NCBI GenBank assembly: GCA_020846535.1
Contig: JADLDR010000248.1
Coordinates: forward strand, 1 to 48,407
Length of the DNA: 48,407 nucleotides
Source: Armatimonadota bacterium
GTDB lineage: Bacteria > Armatimonadota > JADLDR01
Direction of reading: 5' to 3'
Shown here: piece after piece, positions 8,112-15,575 of the stretch
Layout of the letters: every line of letters starts with the position of its first letter
How positions within the stretch are numbered: position 1 is the first letter of the stretch
Program-made: the position numbers and the translations under genes
Notes under the pieces: generated by a model
The model's database searches: none
What the model saw: only the letters and a program-made list of their open reading frames with translations
Told to the model about the DNA's origin: nothing

Positions 8112-8204
8112 AATGATGACCACCCCTCATTTAACCAAACGCCAGACATCGGAGGCGGGAACTGGCCCGACCAGCTTGCCGATGCTGTGCCATTATTGAT
8201 ATAG

Positions 8205-8448
8205 GTGATACTAAAGTGACCGGCCCAGACATTCGAAACAACGAGTAACAGCATGAGTATCCATACAACTGTCCATCAAGTTCGTGTTGCAGATATTTAT
8301 ATATCCTCGTTTTATTTTAAAGTCAATAAGTTCTCGGGTATGAAATATTTTTTTTGCAATTAATACTTGAACTGAGCTTAGCTTGTTGTATCGCTAAACC
8401 CATAGCTTCAGTAGAGGTTAGATGAAAATCAGCTATTTCTGTGTGTAC
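8205..8448. other. AT-rich intergenic stretch at the end of the RHS island
   Basis: About 240 bp, much AT-richer than the downstream backbone. It has no convincing gene, repeat or promoter. It probably marks the border of the acquired island. Confidence 0.4.
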
Positions 8449-8487
8449 ATAAAATAGGGGAGAACCGGGAGTTCCCCCTTATTTTAT
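8449..8487 (-). terminator. Rho-independent terminator for the tubulin-like gene
   Basis: ATAAAATAGGGGAGAAC (8449-8465) pairs with GTTCCCCCTTATTTTAT (8471-8487) with a minor mismatch. Read on the minus strand, the GC stem is followed by TATTTTAT. It begins 32 bp after the stop codon of 8520-11435 and may act in both directions. Confidence 0.75.
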
Positions 8488-8519
8488 ATCGAATCTTCTC
8501 GACCGTTGCTGTCCCTGCG

Positions 8520-11435
8520 CTACCCCTCCACGTAATCCGTCAGGCCCTCCCGGTCCATGTAGCGTTCGATGGCCTGGCGGTATTCATCGTAGAAGGCGAA
8601 GCCCTGGGACCGCTGGGCTTTGGCATGCTCCAGGATCGTTTTGGTGAGGGCTTCGGCTCCGAGTTCCTCGCGCTTTTTCTGGACGTTTTTCAGGAGATCG
8701 GCGCGGAGTTCCTTGTCATCGGAGAGAAGGAGGATGATTTCCTCGTAGTCGTCTCCCAGGGTGCGATCCACGGGCAGGCCTTTGCGGACATAGGTGCATT
8801 GGTAGACGGTGCGCTTGCGGGCGTCCTTCACATCGCTGACGATGCCGGTGGCCCAGGCCGCGGCGAAGGCCATGCGCGAGAGGTCCAGTTCCGGCTGCGG
8901 GGGCCGGTCTATTTTGAGCCAGTTCACGTCCCGGCGGGCGTGGAGCGGGTACTGGTTGCCCTGGTCGTAATGGGATCGGTAGGCCGCCTCGTAGGAGGGA
9001 AGGTCGGCGATCATTCTTAAGGGGAAGGCCCCTTCCTCGCGGGTGATCAGAACCTGGTGGCTGTCGGCGATCTCCACGAAATTTTGCAGGGTGACATTGG
9101 CCGCCCGGTTCTGTACGGTGGTGACGAACTCCCTTTCCGAAGCGGTGGTGGGGGAATTGCCGTGCGCTACGCCGACGATGGTGTCCCGCTTGCCCGGGTC
9201 GTCCACATAGCCGGAAAGCCCCCGGGAGAAGACCAGGAAGGGCTGGGACCGGTCGTAGACCAGGCCGAAATGCTCCTCCGCCACCTGGCCCCGCGGATAC
9301 CGCTCGAAAAAGAGGTCCAGCACGCTCTGCCGGTCCATCGGGGCGGCAAAAACGCTACGGGCCTGCCAGAAAATCGCGTTTTTGATATCGGCCCGCTCCA
9401 GGTCTTTCAGGCGGAAGATATCGCCGGTGACATTCAGTTTCTGGAGAGAGGCGGTTCCGACATCGTTGCGGGTGGATTCGGAGACCAGGCTTGTAAAGAA
9501 GCGGTCGGTGTAGGCGTCTTCATACAGCACCTCGCCGTTGATATCCACGGACATATGGCGGAAGATGGCCTCATCCCCGGAAAACTCGTCCCGCAGACCC
9601 TCCACCAGGCGGATATAGCGGTCCAGCTCCATCAGCAGCTTGTCCACCACCGGCCCCATCGCCTGGAAGAACCGCTTGGCGTAGACGCAGGAGTGCATAT
9701 CGATCTTGTTGTGATAATAGCGGGCGGCGGCCTTGAGGAAATTTTCCCGCTCCCGGTCCAGAGCGCGGCCCACCCCGCCGACCAGCTTCAGGGCCAGGTC
9801 TCGCGGCAGGCGCTCCATCTCGGAGAAGGGGCGGTCTTTCTGCTGGGCGAGGGGGAGATCGTTGGGCTGGTATTCGTTCTGGTAGGCCTGATCGAGCTGG
9901 GTGATTGCCAGCTCGAAATTGCGCTTCACCTCCCCCAGGAACTGGCGGGCGAAGCTATGGCGCAGGGCCTCGTTATTGACCATGCCGACCACGATCTGCC
10001 GCAAAGATTCCTCCTTGATGCGGAGAAGGTTCCTCAGGTTGCTCTGGATGGTTCGCAAGTACTGGCCCCACTGGGTTTCGTCGGGATGGGTGTCGGCCAG
10101 ACGGGAGGATAGGTCCGAGTCCTGGTTGCGGAGGTAGCTCGCCACCCGGTTGTGGCCCGGATAGGTCTGCTCCAGGGTGCGGTTCACGCCCCGCGCCCAC
10201 TCCTGCACCAGCCCTTTCAGGCTATTGCCCCCCCCCGAATCGATCAGGGCGTCCATGACGGCCTCTTTGGACAACTGATTCTGGCCGAGGAGGTCTGCGG
10301 TGAAGCTATCGATCTGGGGGAAGGGGCGGGTGGGGGTCAGCCAGCCGTCCACCACCCGGGCGGCCAGCCGGTTGGCGAGAACGTTCGTCACCTTCTCCTT
10401 GGGAAAATAGATGGCCGACAGGCCGAAGCTCATGAACCTCTGCGGGCTGCCCTGCTGGTCGGGAAACTCGGTGAACCGCTGGATGTTATCCCGGTTGGAC
10501 TTCTTCTGCCCGGCGAACTCGGAGGTGAAATCGAGAAAGATGTTGTGGCCCACCATCTCGAACAGCTGGTTGATCTTCCCGAAATAGGAAACCCCGTTGG
10601 AGCGCCCCAGCAGGTAGCAGAAATCGAACGGCGGGTTCTGGTCGGTGGCAGGGGCTTCGTTGGCGCTATACTGGGCGGAAAACTCGGTTTCATTGGCGCT
10701 GTAGTGGTTCAATTCCCGGAAAGCGGCGTAGGCGTTGGAGCGCCTGTCCACATCCCCCCCTACGATCCCCGGAGGGACGGTGAGGATGCCCACGATATCG
10801 ACGATGGGCTGACTTCGCAGGATCTGGCGGGCGGTGTAGGCCATGTCCAGGAACATGCCGCTTCCCGTGCCGCCCAGCAGGGAGCAGACGATGTAGACAT
10901 TCGTTCCCTGCACCACGCGGATGCCCTGGCTCAGGCAGAACTGGGTGGCCGAATCGGAGGAAATCTGGTTGAAGCAGTTCTGGAAGCGGTGGACGATCTC
11001 CTGGTAGTTCCAAAAAAAAGCCAGCCGCCCCCGCGCCCTGACCGCACCCGCCCCGGCAGCGATATCGCCCAGGAGGGCGTTCGTATCGAGCCAGCTTTCG
11101 ATGTGCGGGTAGTGGTGTACATTGGGGCGCAGGTTCGTATCGACCCCGGTGACGGCGGTGTGAAGCGCCTCGGAGGGCTTGAGGTCTATCGGGGAGGCTA
11201 AAGTTTCGTCTTCCACCACCCGGGCCAGGACGGCGGAATCGGTGTCCAGCACCAGAAAGCTGACAATCGGCAGGTTTCTCAGGCTGCCGTACTTTTCCAC
11301 GATCCGCCTGCGGACATTCAGTACCACTTCCTTGCCGGTCCCGCCCAGCCCGATGATGATGCTCTTGGTGACACCCTGATATTTCTGATCCTGGGGATTG
11401 ATCGCCCCGCCCGGAGCCGTCGGCACGAAGGTCAT
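8520..11435 (-). CDS. Tubulin-like (Tubulin_2-type) GTPase domain protein
   Basis: A 971-residue protein. The start at 11435 is preferred over 11480 because GGAGGAGG (complement of 11445-11452) lies nine bases upstream. Near residues 26-35 is a nucleotide-binding turn, IIIGLGGTGK, and near residue 190 the tubulin/FtsZ T4-like signature LLGGTGSG. Both match the large bacterial tubulin-like family, which is distinct from FtsZ and much longer. The C-terminal two thirds have no recognised domain but are rich in charged helices. There is no signal peptide, so it is cytoplasmic. Members of this family are poorly characterised; filament formation or a regulatory GTPase role are both possible. It is monocistronic, with its own promoter and terminator. 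Confidence 0.8.
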   Translation of the reverse strand: MTFVPTAPGGAINPQDQKYQGVTKSIIIGLGGTGKEVVLNVRRRIVEKYGSLRNLPIVSFLVLDTDSAVLARVVEDETLASPIDLKPSEALHTAVTGVDTNLRPNVHHYPHIESWLDTNALLGDIAAGAGAVRARGRLAFFWNYQEIVHRFQNCFNQISSDSATQFCLSQGIRVVQGTNVYIVCSLLGGTGSGMFLDMAYTARQILRSQPIVDIVGILTVPPGIVGGDVDRRSNAYAAFRELNHYSANETEFSAQYSANEAPATDQNPPFDFCYLLGRSNGVSYFGKINQLFEMVGHNIFLDFTSEFAGQKKSNRDNIQRFTEFPDQQGSPQRFMSFGLSAIYFPKEKVTNVLANRLAARVVDGWLTPTRPFPQIDSFTADLLGQNQLSKEAVMDALIDSGGGNSLKGLVQEWARGVNRTLEQTYPGHNRVASYLRNQDSDLSSRLADTHPDETQWGQYLRTIQSNLRNLLRIKEESLRQIVVGMVNNEALRHSFARQFLGEVKRNFELAITQLDQAYQNEYQPNDLPLAQQKDRPFSEMERLPRDLALKLVGGVGRALDRERENFLKAAARYYHNKIDMHSCVYAKRFFQAMGPVVDKLLMELDRYIRLVEGLRDEFSGDEAIFRHMSVDINGEVLYEDAYTDRFFTSLVSESTRNDVGTASLQKLNVTGDIFRLKDLERADIKNAIFWQARSVFAAPMDRQSVLDLFFERYPRGQVAEEHFGLVYDRSQPFLVFSRGLSGYVDDPGKRDTIVGVAHGNSPTTASEREFVTTVQNRAANVTLQNFVEIADSHQVLITREEGAFPLRMIADLPSYEAAYRSHYDQGNQYPLHARRDVNWLKIDRPPQPELDLSRMAFAAAWATGIVSDVKDARKRTVYQCTYVRKGLPVDRTLGDDYEEIILLLSDDKELRADLLKNVQKKREELGAEALTKTILEHAKAQRSQGFAFYDEYRQAIERYMDREGLTDYVEG

Positions 11436-11516
11436 CGAAAAAAGCCTCCTCCACTTGATAAAAACTTTCCGTACAAGCAAACGGGAAAACGCATGTTTGG
11501 TTGCGCCTTCCCGATT

Positions 11517-11545
11517 AGTGTATCATAAAACGAAGGGTTTGGCAA
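11517..11545 (-). promoter_or_regulatory. Sigma70-type promoter for the tubulin-like gene
   Basis: On the minus strand, TTGCCA (complement of 11540-11545), a 17-bp spacer and TACACT (complement of 11517-11522). This predicts a leader of about 75 nt before the start at 11435. Confidence 0.5.
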
Positions 11546-11565
11546 CCGCAGGCAGACCCGGTGCA

Positions 11566-11806
11566 TCATGCCTCCCCGACCAGAGCCAGAGGGGTTCCAA
11601 CCGGGACGGTTTCGCCTTCGGGAACGAGGATGGTGGGCAGGGTTCCCGAAACGAAGGCTTCGACCTCCAGGCTGGACTTTGGCCCTTTCGACCTCCAGGA
11701 GCAGGTCGCCCCTGGCGATAGGGTCGCCGTCCTGTTTCAGCCACCGGAAGGCTGCCCCTTCCTCCATCAGGTGGTCCAGCTTGGGCATGGCGGCCTCGAC
11801 AGGCAT
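11566..11806 (-). pseudogene. Lipoyl/biotinyl-domain protein with a one-base frameshift
   Basis: ATG at 11806 immediately follows the TGA of the preceding fragment, with GGAGGAG upstream. It encodes MPKLDHLMEEGAAFRWLKQD and GDLLLEVERAKV, the lipoyl-domain hairpin with the modifiable Lys in Arg-Ala-Lys. One extra C after the Lys-Val codons throws the frame. In the next frame the domain continues correctly (SLEVEAFVSGTLPTILVPEG, then VPVGTPLALVGEA) to TGA at 11566-11568. Removing that base gives an 80-residue domain of normal length. Either the gene is decayed or the assembly has an indel here. Confidence 0.7.
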
Positions 11807-12029
11807 TCAGATCTCCTCCACAATCTGCGGGCGGACGCCCAGGATGGCGCAGATCTCCTCCATCTCGGATCGCCAGTCGCCGTAGACGAGATGGATATGG
11901 TTCGACCGGACCGAAGAAGAAGCGGGCCTGGTCGCAGAGGAGGCGGAGAAAGGCGTAGGGGCGCTCCCAGATGGTGTCTCTCAGGCGCTCCCGGGGCAGA
12001 GAGACCACCTCCACCGGGGCGATGAGCAT
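11807..12029 (-). pseudogene. C-terminal fragment resembling L-fucose/L-arabinose isomerase family, frameshifted
   Basis: From 12029 the frame reads LIAPVEVVSLPRERLRDTIW, ERPYAFLRLLCDQARFFFGP. After a one-base shift near 11905 it reads SNHIHLVYGDWRSEMEEICA and ILGVRPQIVEEI to TGA 11807-11809. A Pro-Tyr/His-Ala-Phe segment followed by Ser-Asn-His-Ile-His-x-Val-Tyr-Gly-Asp is the pattern I know from the C-terminus of fucose-isomerase-like proteins. Only about 74 residues of a normally much longer protein remain, so it is a remnant joined to the cyclase fragment upstream. Confidence 0.5.
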
Positions 12030-12259
12030 TTCCCATTCTCCGCGGCATCGTCGCCCGCCTGCCAGTGGTGGTAGGGAAACCCGACGTGGGTTCCCATGTG
12101 GGAGGAAAAGATGATGTCGCTCAGCACGTACCAGATATCAGGGCGATGGGTTACCTCCGGCAGCAGTTCGGTCACATCGAAGGTGCGGGTCTCCAGGCGG
12201 AAGTTCTCCCGACCCGGGATCATCCGGTGGCTCAATTTGATGACGGCTTCCTTTCGCAT
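12030..12259 (-). pseudogene. N-terminal fragment of a cyclase-family (kynurenine-formamidase-like) hydrolase
   Basis: ATG at 12259 is preceded by AAGGAGA. The first 75 or so residues include LSHRMIPGRENFRLETRTFD and SSHMGTHVGFPYHH, the His-x-Gly-Thr-His metal/active-site motif of the cyclase superfamily (the usual Asp after Thr-His-Val is Gly here). After Gly-Asp-Asp-Ala-Ala-Glu the homology stops and the sequence runs, out of frame, into the isomerase-like fragment. Full-length members have more than 200 residues, so a deletion has fused two gene halves. Confidence 0.6.
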
Positions 12260-12284
12260 CGCGTTCTCCTTGAGGGGTCCCCTG

Positions 12285-12794
12285 TCATTCCACCAGAACG
12301 AGGCCGTAGCAGTCCTGCTCGCAATCGTGGCTCGTCAGCACGCGGATAGGGAATCCGGCGTTCCTTGCGGTGGCGAAGACATCCACCCCGCACGCCTCCA
12401 TCGAGGGCCGCGCCTCGGCGGGATGGGCGCACCGCTCCCTGCCGCAGTCGGCGCAGAGGCGGCAGGGACCGGATCCCAGGCCGAAGGCTTTGTAGAAACC
12501 GTCCAGAAACACTTCCCGCTCCAGCACGGAGATTACCCGATGCGCCTCATCGCCCGTCCGGCAGCGCACCAGAACGGCTTTCGTGTATTCATCCAGAACC
12601 TGTCTGGTCTGCTCGGGGGCGGGCGTGTGGGGCGGGCAGCAGAGGCTCGACCCGTAGCCCCCGCAGCCGTACTGACATTTCATTCGCACCCACGCCCCTG
12701 TCACCACAGAAGAAGGGGCAACCTGCCGGGCATCGACCGCCCCTAGATCGCAGGCCCGGCTGAGATATCGGTCCAGACAATCATCTCGATCCAT
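12285..12794 (-). CDS. DUF2284 predicted metal-binding protein
   Basis: 169 residues. The start at 12794 is chosen because GAAAGGAG (complement of 12801-12808) lies six bases upstream; earlier ATGs at 12824 and 12800 are less well placed. Cysteine clusters are prominent: CQYGCGGYGSSLCCPPHTP near residues 40-60, then CRLCADCGRERCAHP near 110-125, and a late HDCEQDCYG. This is the pattern of the DUF2284 (COG5423-like) family, thought to bind metal or an iron-sulfur cluster. Cytoplasmic; no substrate is known. It lies just upstream of the decayed cyclase/isomerase/lipoyl genes on the same strand. Confidence 0.85.
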   Translation of the reverse strand: MDRDDCLDRYLSRACDLGAVDARQVAPSSVVTGAWVRMKCQYGCGGYGSSLCCPPHTPAPEQTRQVLDEYTKAVLVRCRTGDEAHRVISVLEREVFLDGFYKAFGLGSGPCRLCADCGRERCAHPAEARPSMEACGVDVFATARNAGFPIRVLTSHDCEQDCYGLVLVE

Positions 12795-12961
12795 CGGCAT
12801 CTCCTTTCGCCCAAAAAGCTTCATGGCTGCCTGTATTCACTGTCGAAGGCGCTTATCCTGCCGGGCGAGTAAGGGGAGACAGAATCATCAGGGGAACGAA
12901 AAGGGGTGGGATCGGAGGTTGTTATTGCAGGTTGTTCGCTTGGAGTTCCAAGGTACAAGCC

Positions 12962-12987
12962 GAGGGGCGCGCACCCGCACGCCCCTC
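12962..12987. terminator. GC-rich hairpin downstream of the quinone-stress cluster
   Basis: GAGGGGCG (12962-12969) and CGCCCCTC (12980-12987) form a perfect 8-bp stem about 50 bp past the wrbA stop on the minus strand. No U tract follows, so intrinsic termination is uncertain. The gap 12795-13033 holds no other visible feature. Confidence 0.4.
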
Positions 12988-13033
12988 TCAGACGAAAAGC
13001 CTGTTTCCGCTCGATATTGCTTAACCGATTTTC

Positions 13034-13666
13034 TCACCCCGCCTGCGATCCCAGCTTGAGTTTGCGGGCGATCTCGGTTACATGGCGGCCCTGGAAACGG
13101 GCGATAGCCCGTTCGTTTTCGGAGGGCTGGCGGGAGCCGTCGCCGCTCGATAGGGTGGAGGCTCCGTAGGGGGAGCCGCCGGTGATCTCGTCCATCGTCA
13201 TTTGCCGCTGTTCCGAGTAGGGAACCCCCACGATGATGAACCCGTGATGGAGGAGGGTTGTGTGGAAACTCGTGATGGTGGTCTCCTGTCCACCGTGCTG
13301 GGTGGCGGTAGAAGTGAAGACGCCGCCCACCTTGCCGATGAGCGTTCCCTGCGCCCACTGCCTGCCGGTTTGATCCAGAAAGTTCCGCATCTGGGCGCAC
13401 ATGTTGCCGAACCGGGTGGGGGTTCCGAAGATGACGGCATCGGCTTCCTCCAACTGGCGCGGTTCGATAAAAGGAATGTGGGCGAATTTCGCCCGGGCCG
13501 CCTTCGCCCCGGTGCGCTCCAGGGCTTCTTCAGGAACCAGTTCATGCACCTGGTAGAGAGCGGCTTCCGCCCCCGCCACTTCCCGTGCGCCTTCGGCCAC
13601 CGCCTCGGCCATCTGATAGATGTGCCCGTACATGCTGTAGAATACGACCTGAACCTTCACTGACAT
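13034..13666 (-). CDS. wrbA: NAD(P)H:quinone oxidoreductase, WrbA family
   Basis: 210 residues, usual for WrbA. It starts at 13666 with AAGGAGG seven bases upstream. Flavodoxin-fold FMN-binding motifs are visible: [18 protein letters not shown] at the N-terminus, [20 protein letters not shown] near residues 80-100, and [20 protein letters not shown] near 120-140. The family reduces quinones by two electrons at the expense of NAD(P)H and avoids semiquinone formation. It is the last gene of the minus-strand cluster, 25 bp after the esterase, so it is likely cotranscribed and induced by quinones or other electrophiles. Cytoplasmic. Confidence 0.9.
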   Translation of the reverse strand: MSVKVQVVFYSMYGHIYQMAEAVAEGAREVAGAEAALYQVHELVPEEALERTGAKAARAKFAHIPFIEPRQLEEADAVIFGTPTRFGNMCAQMRNFLDQTGRQWAQGTLIGKVGGVFTSTATQHGGQETTITSFHTTLLHHGFIIVGVPYSEQRQMTMDEITGGSPYGASTLSSGDGSRQPSENERAIARFQGRHVTEIARKLKLGSQAG

Positions 13667-13691
13667 TGAACAGCCTCCTTTTGCTTTTTAC

Positions 13692-14348
13692 TCAGCCCGC
13701 AGCCACCGCAGCCATCAGTCCGCGGACGAAGGCGATTTCGTCCTGGTTGACGGTGTGGCCCATGCGCGGGTAAATCCGCTCCGTAACATCCGCTCTCAGT
13801 TCCCGCATGATCCGCGAGGAGCGGAGAACCCTTTCTTGGGGGATAAAGAAATCGATGTCGCTGCAACCGAGGAAGACCGGGCTGCCCTCCAGGGAACCGC
13901 GATAATCGCGCGGCGCGTCCCCGTTTTCGATGAGAGCGCCGCTCAGGGCCACCACGCCGCCGTAGCGCCCGGGGTAGCGGGCCGCATGCTCCAGCGCAAG
14001 GCAGGCTCCTTGCGAGAACCCGAGCAGGACGGCCCGTTCCTGTGGAATCCCGGCCTGCCCGATGCGGGCCAGCAGGCTGCCGACAGCATCGAGGGCCGAA
14101 GAGAGCCAGGGTTCGTTCTGGGACGCGGGAGCCATGAAAGACCCCGGATACCAGACGCTCCCTGCGGCCTGAGGCGCAAAGTAGGCGAACCCTTTCCCAT
14201 CGAACTCATCGGTCAGAGAAAGAATATCCTCAGCAGACGCGCCCCGCCCGTGGATCAGAACCATCGCTGCCCGCGCCCTCTCCGGCGCTTCTCCTGCCGT
14301 AAGGACAGGCTGGCCCTGGTGCGGATTGTCGGATGGTGATGGGGTCAT
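13692..14348 (-). CDS. Alpha/beta hydrolase, phospholipase/carboxylesterase family (MhqD-like)
   Basis: 218 residues. The start at 14348 is chosen over 14369 because CAGGAG lies seven bases upstream. Key residues are visible: oxyanion-region HGRGAS, nucleophile in GFSQGACLALEHAARYP, Asp in GCSDIDFFIP, and His in RMGHTVNQDEI. Length and motifs match the small esterase family that includes Bacillus MhqD and YpfH. The gene starts 17 bp after the ring-cleaving dioxygenase, the pairing seen in Bacillus mhqED. It probably hydrolyses ring-cleavage or thioester/ester products of quinone detoxification; the substrate is unknown. Confidence 0.85.
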   Translation of the reverse strand: MTPSPSDNPHQGQPVLTAGEAPERARAAMVLIHGRGASAEDILSLTDEFDGKGFAYFAPQAAGSVWYPGSFMAPASQNEPWLSSALDAVGSLLARIGQAGIPQERAVLLGFSQGACLALEHAARYPGRYGGVVALSGALIENGDAPRDYRGSLEGSPVFLGCSDIDFFIPQERVLRSSRIMRELRADVTERIYPRMGHTVNQDEIAFVRGLMAAVAAG

Positions 14349-14365
14349 CGGATATCTCCTGTCGA

Positions 14366-15355
14366 TCATTTGCTTGGTGAGTTGTAGGATGAGCGCCCGA
14401 AATCAGATTCTCTCCCGGGCAGGACGATATCGGGCAGGTCGGCCTCGATGCAGCGGCGGTTCGCTTCCAGCCAGGGGGGAAGTTTCAGGCTTTGTCCCAG
14501 GGCTTCAGACGGCTCGTCTGCGGTGAAGCCGGGCGGGTCTGTGGCGATCTCGAAAAGGACGCCCCCAGTCTCACGGAAGTAGATGGAACGGAAGTATTGG
14601 CGGTCCAGCACCGGGGAGACGTAATAGCCCAGCCCGGCGATCCGGCGTCGCCAGGCTTTTTGATCCTCGTCATCCGGGGTGCGCCATGCAATATGGTGAA
14701 CCGTTCCGGCAGCGATGCGCCCGGGGGGAGCGGCAGGCAGGCACACCACATCCACGATGGCCCTCGGCCCGCCCGTCCCGGCCTCATATCGGAACCGGTT
14801 CTCTTCCTGCCCGCCGAGGCGGAATCCCAGCGTTTCGGCCAGCAGGGCTGCGGTTCTTTCGTAGCCCTCTTCGGAAAGGGTAGCGCTGTGAAGCCCTCGG
14901 ACAGCATGTTCGGGCGGAACCGGCCCTTCCCGCCAGGGGATGCCGTAGCCGCTGCCCGAAACGCCCGTCATCTCAAGCTGGAGGCCGTCGGGATCGTAGA
15001 AAGCGATGGAGTTTTCACCGAAGCGGGATAAAGGCTCTTCAAAGGGAACCTTATGCGCTTTGAACCGCTCCGCCCAGTAGTCCAGCGAGGCTTCGGGAAC
15101 GGCGAAGGCGGCGGCAATTACCTGCCCGGTTCCCCGGCGGCCCTGGGGCGACCCGGGCCAGGAAAAGAAGGTGAGAATCGTGCCGGGCCGCCCGGTTTCA
15201 TCGCCATAATAAAAATGGTAAGCGCCCGGGTCATCGAAGTTGACGGTCCGCTTGACCAGGCGCAGCCCCAGAAGGCCGGCATAGAAATCGATATTGCGCT
15301 GCGGATCGCCGGCAATGGCCGTGATGTGGTGGATGCCGCGGATCTCCGGATTCAT
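14366..15355 (-). CDS. Ring-cleaving dioxygenase, VOC superfamily (MhqO/MhqE-like)
   Basis: 329 residues. The start at 15355 follows AAAGGAGG. Two glyoxalase-type (VOC) halves are clear. The first begins RGIHHITAIAGDPQRNIDFY; the second contains the metal-ligand His in TVHHIAWRTPDDE and Glu in GVLFEIATDPPGF. This architecture matches extradiol-type dioxygenases that open hydroquinone or catechol rings using Fe or Mn. It is followed closely by an MhqD-like esterase and WrbA, and preceded by an FMN reductase and a MarR regulator. This supports a role in aromatic-electrophile detoxification rather than central catabolism. Confidence 0.85.
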   Translation of the reverse strand: MNPEIRGIHHITAIAGDPQRNIDFYAGLLGLRLVKRTVNFDDPGAYHFYYGDETGRPGTILTFFSWPGSPQGRRGTGQVIAAAFAVPEASLDYWAERFKAHKVPFEEPLSRFGENSIAFYDPDGLQLEMTGVSGSGYGIPWREGPVPPEHAVRGLHSATLSEEGYERTAALLAETLGFRLGGQEENRFRYEAGTGGPRAIVDVVCLPAAPPGRIAAGTVHHIAWRTPDDEDQKAWRRRIAGLGYYVSPVLDRQYFRSIYFRETGGVLFEIATDPPGFTADEPSEALGQSLKLPPWLEANRRCIEADLPDIVLPGRESDFGRSSYNSPSK

Positions 15356-15390
15356 CAAACCTCCTTTCGAACTGTCAAGACTTTCGCATG

Positions 15391-15505
15391 GAATGTCATT
15401 GCGAGGAGCGTTAGCGACGAAGCAATCTCCAGGGTCACGCCTATGAGCAGAGCCTTCGTACGTATTTGTGAAACTGGAGATTGCCGCGGAGCTTTCGCTC
15501 CCCGC
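15391..15505. repeat. Imperfect palindromic intergenic repeat (TCATTGCGAGGAG type)
   Basis: The 220-bp gap between the dioxygenase and FMN-reductase genes holds a GTCATTGCGAGGAGCG start, an 11-bp inverted pair GCAATCTCCAG (15422-15432) and CTGGAGATTGC (15474-15484), and a closing GCGGAGC-TTTC-GCTCCCCGC end. This layout matches short palindromic elements scattered in many bacterial genomes. It interrupts the cluster and may affect transcript stability between its two halves. Confidence 0.65.
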
Positions 15506-15575
15506 AGACTCCATCGATACGGCTCTGCCCTTGAAGTCAAGCGAAAATCCTGGATCTATCGCAGACAGCGCCGCC

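Larger units (their letters stand above)
6763..8130 (+). mobile_element. IS5-like insertion sequence in RHS cassette 5, itself interrupted
   Basis: The left end (TTGAGGGCTGGTCAT from 6763) and the reverse complement of the right end (ATGAGGGGTGGTCAT, ending at 8130) form imperfect terminal inverted repeats. Direct TTAA copies flank it at 6759-6762 and 8131-8134, the 4-bp YTAR-type duplication typical of IS5 relatives. Excision restores the RHS reading frame, which confirms the borders. Total length is 1368 bp, or 1092 bp without the secondary insertion. Confidence 0.8.
6453..8204 (+). pseudogene. RHS cassette 5: core fragment with short tip, interrupted by an IS
   Basis: The core runs from a short EEYWESPEWYVFDG junction (an in-frame stop lies just upstream) through the block 6470-6733 to NPVN. 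It then stops at TGA 6764-6766, which belongs to the inserted IS. Removing 6763-8130 plus one TTAA copy restores an open frame that continues from 8135 as QTPDIGGGNWPDQLADAVPLLI and ends at TAG 8202-8204. The restored tip is only about 25 residues, so this cassette either encoded a truncated effector or was already decayed. There is no start codon with a ribosome site. Confidence 0.75.

Noticed and set aside
8205..8448. Short open frame starting at the ATG near 8253.
   Set aside because: About 36 codons without a ribosome site or recognisable sequence in AT-rich DNA.
11523..12029. Treating the minus-strand frames over 11523-12048 as separate intact proteins.
   Set aside because: Each frame carries recognisable protein sequence only over part of its length, and the parts join by one-base shifts. 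They are fragments of decayed or mis-assembled genes.
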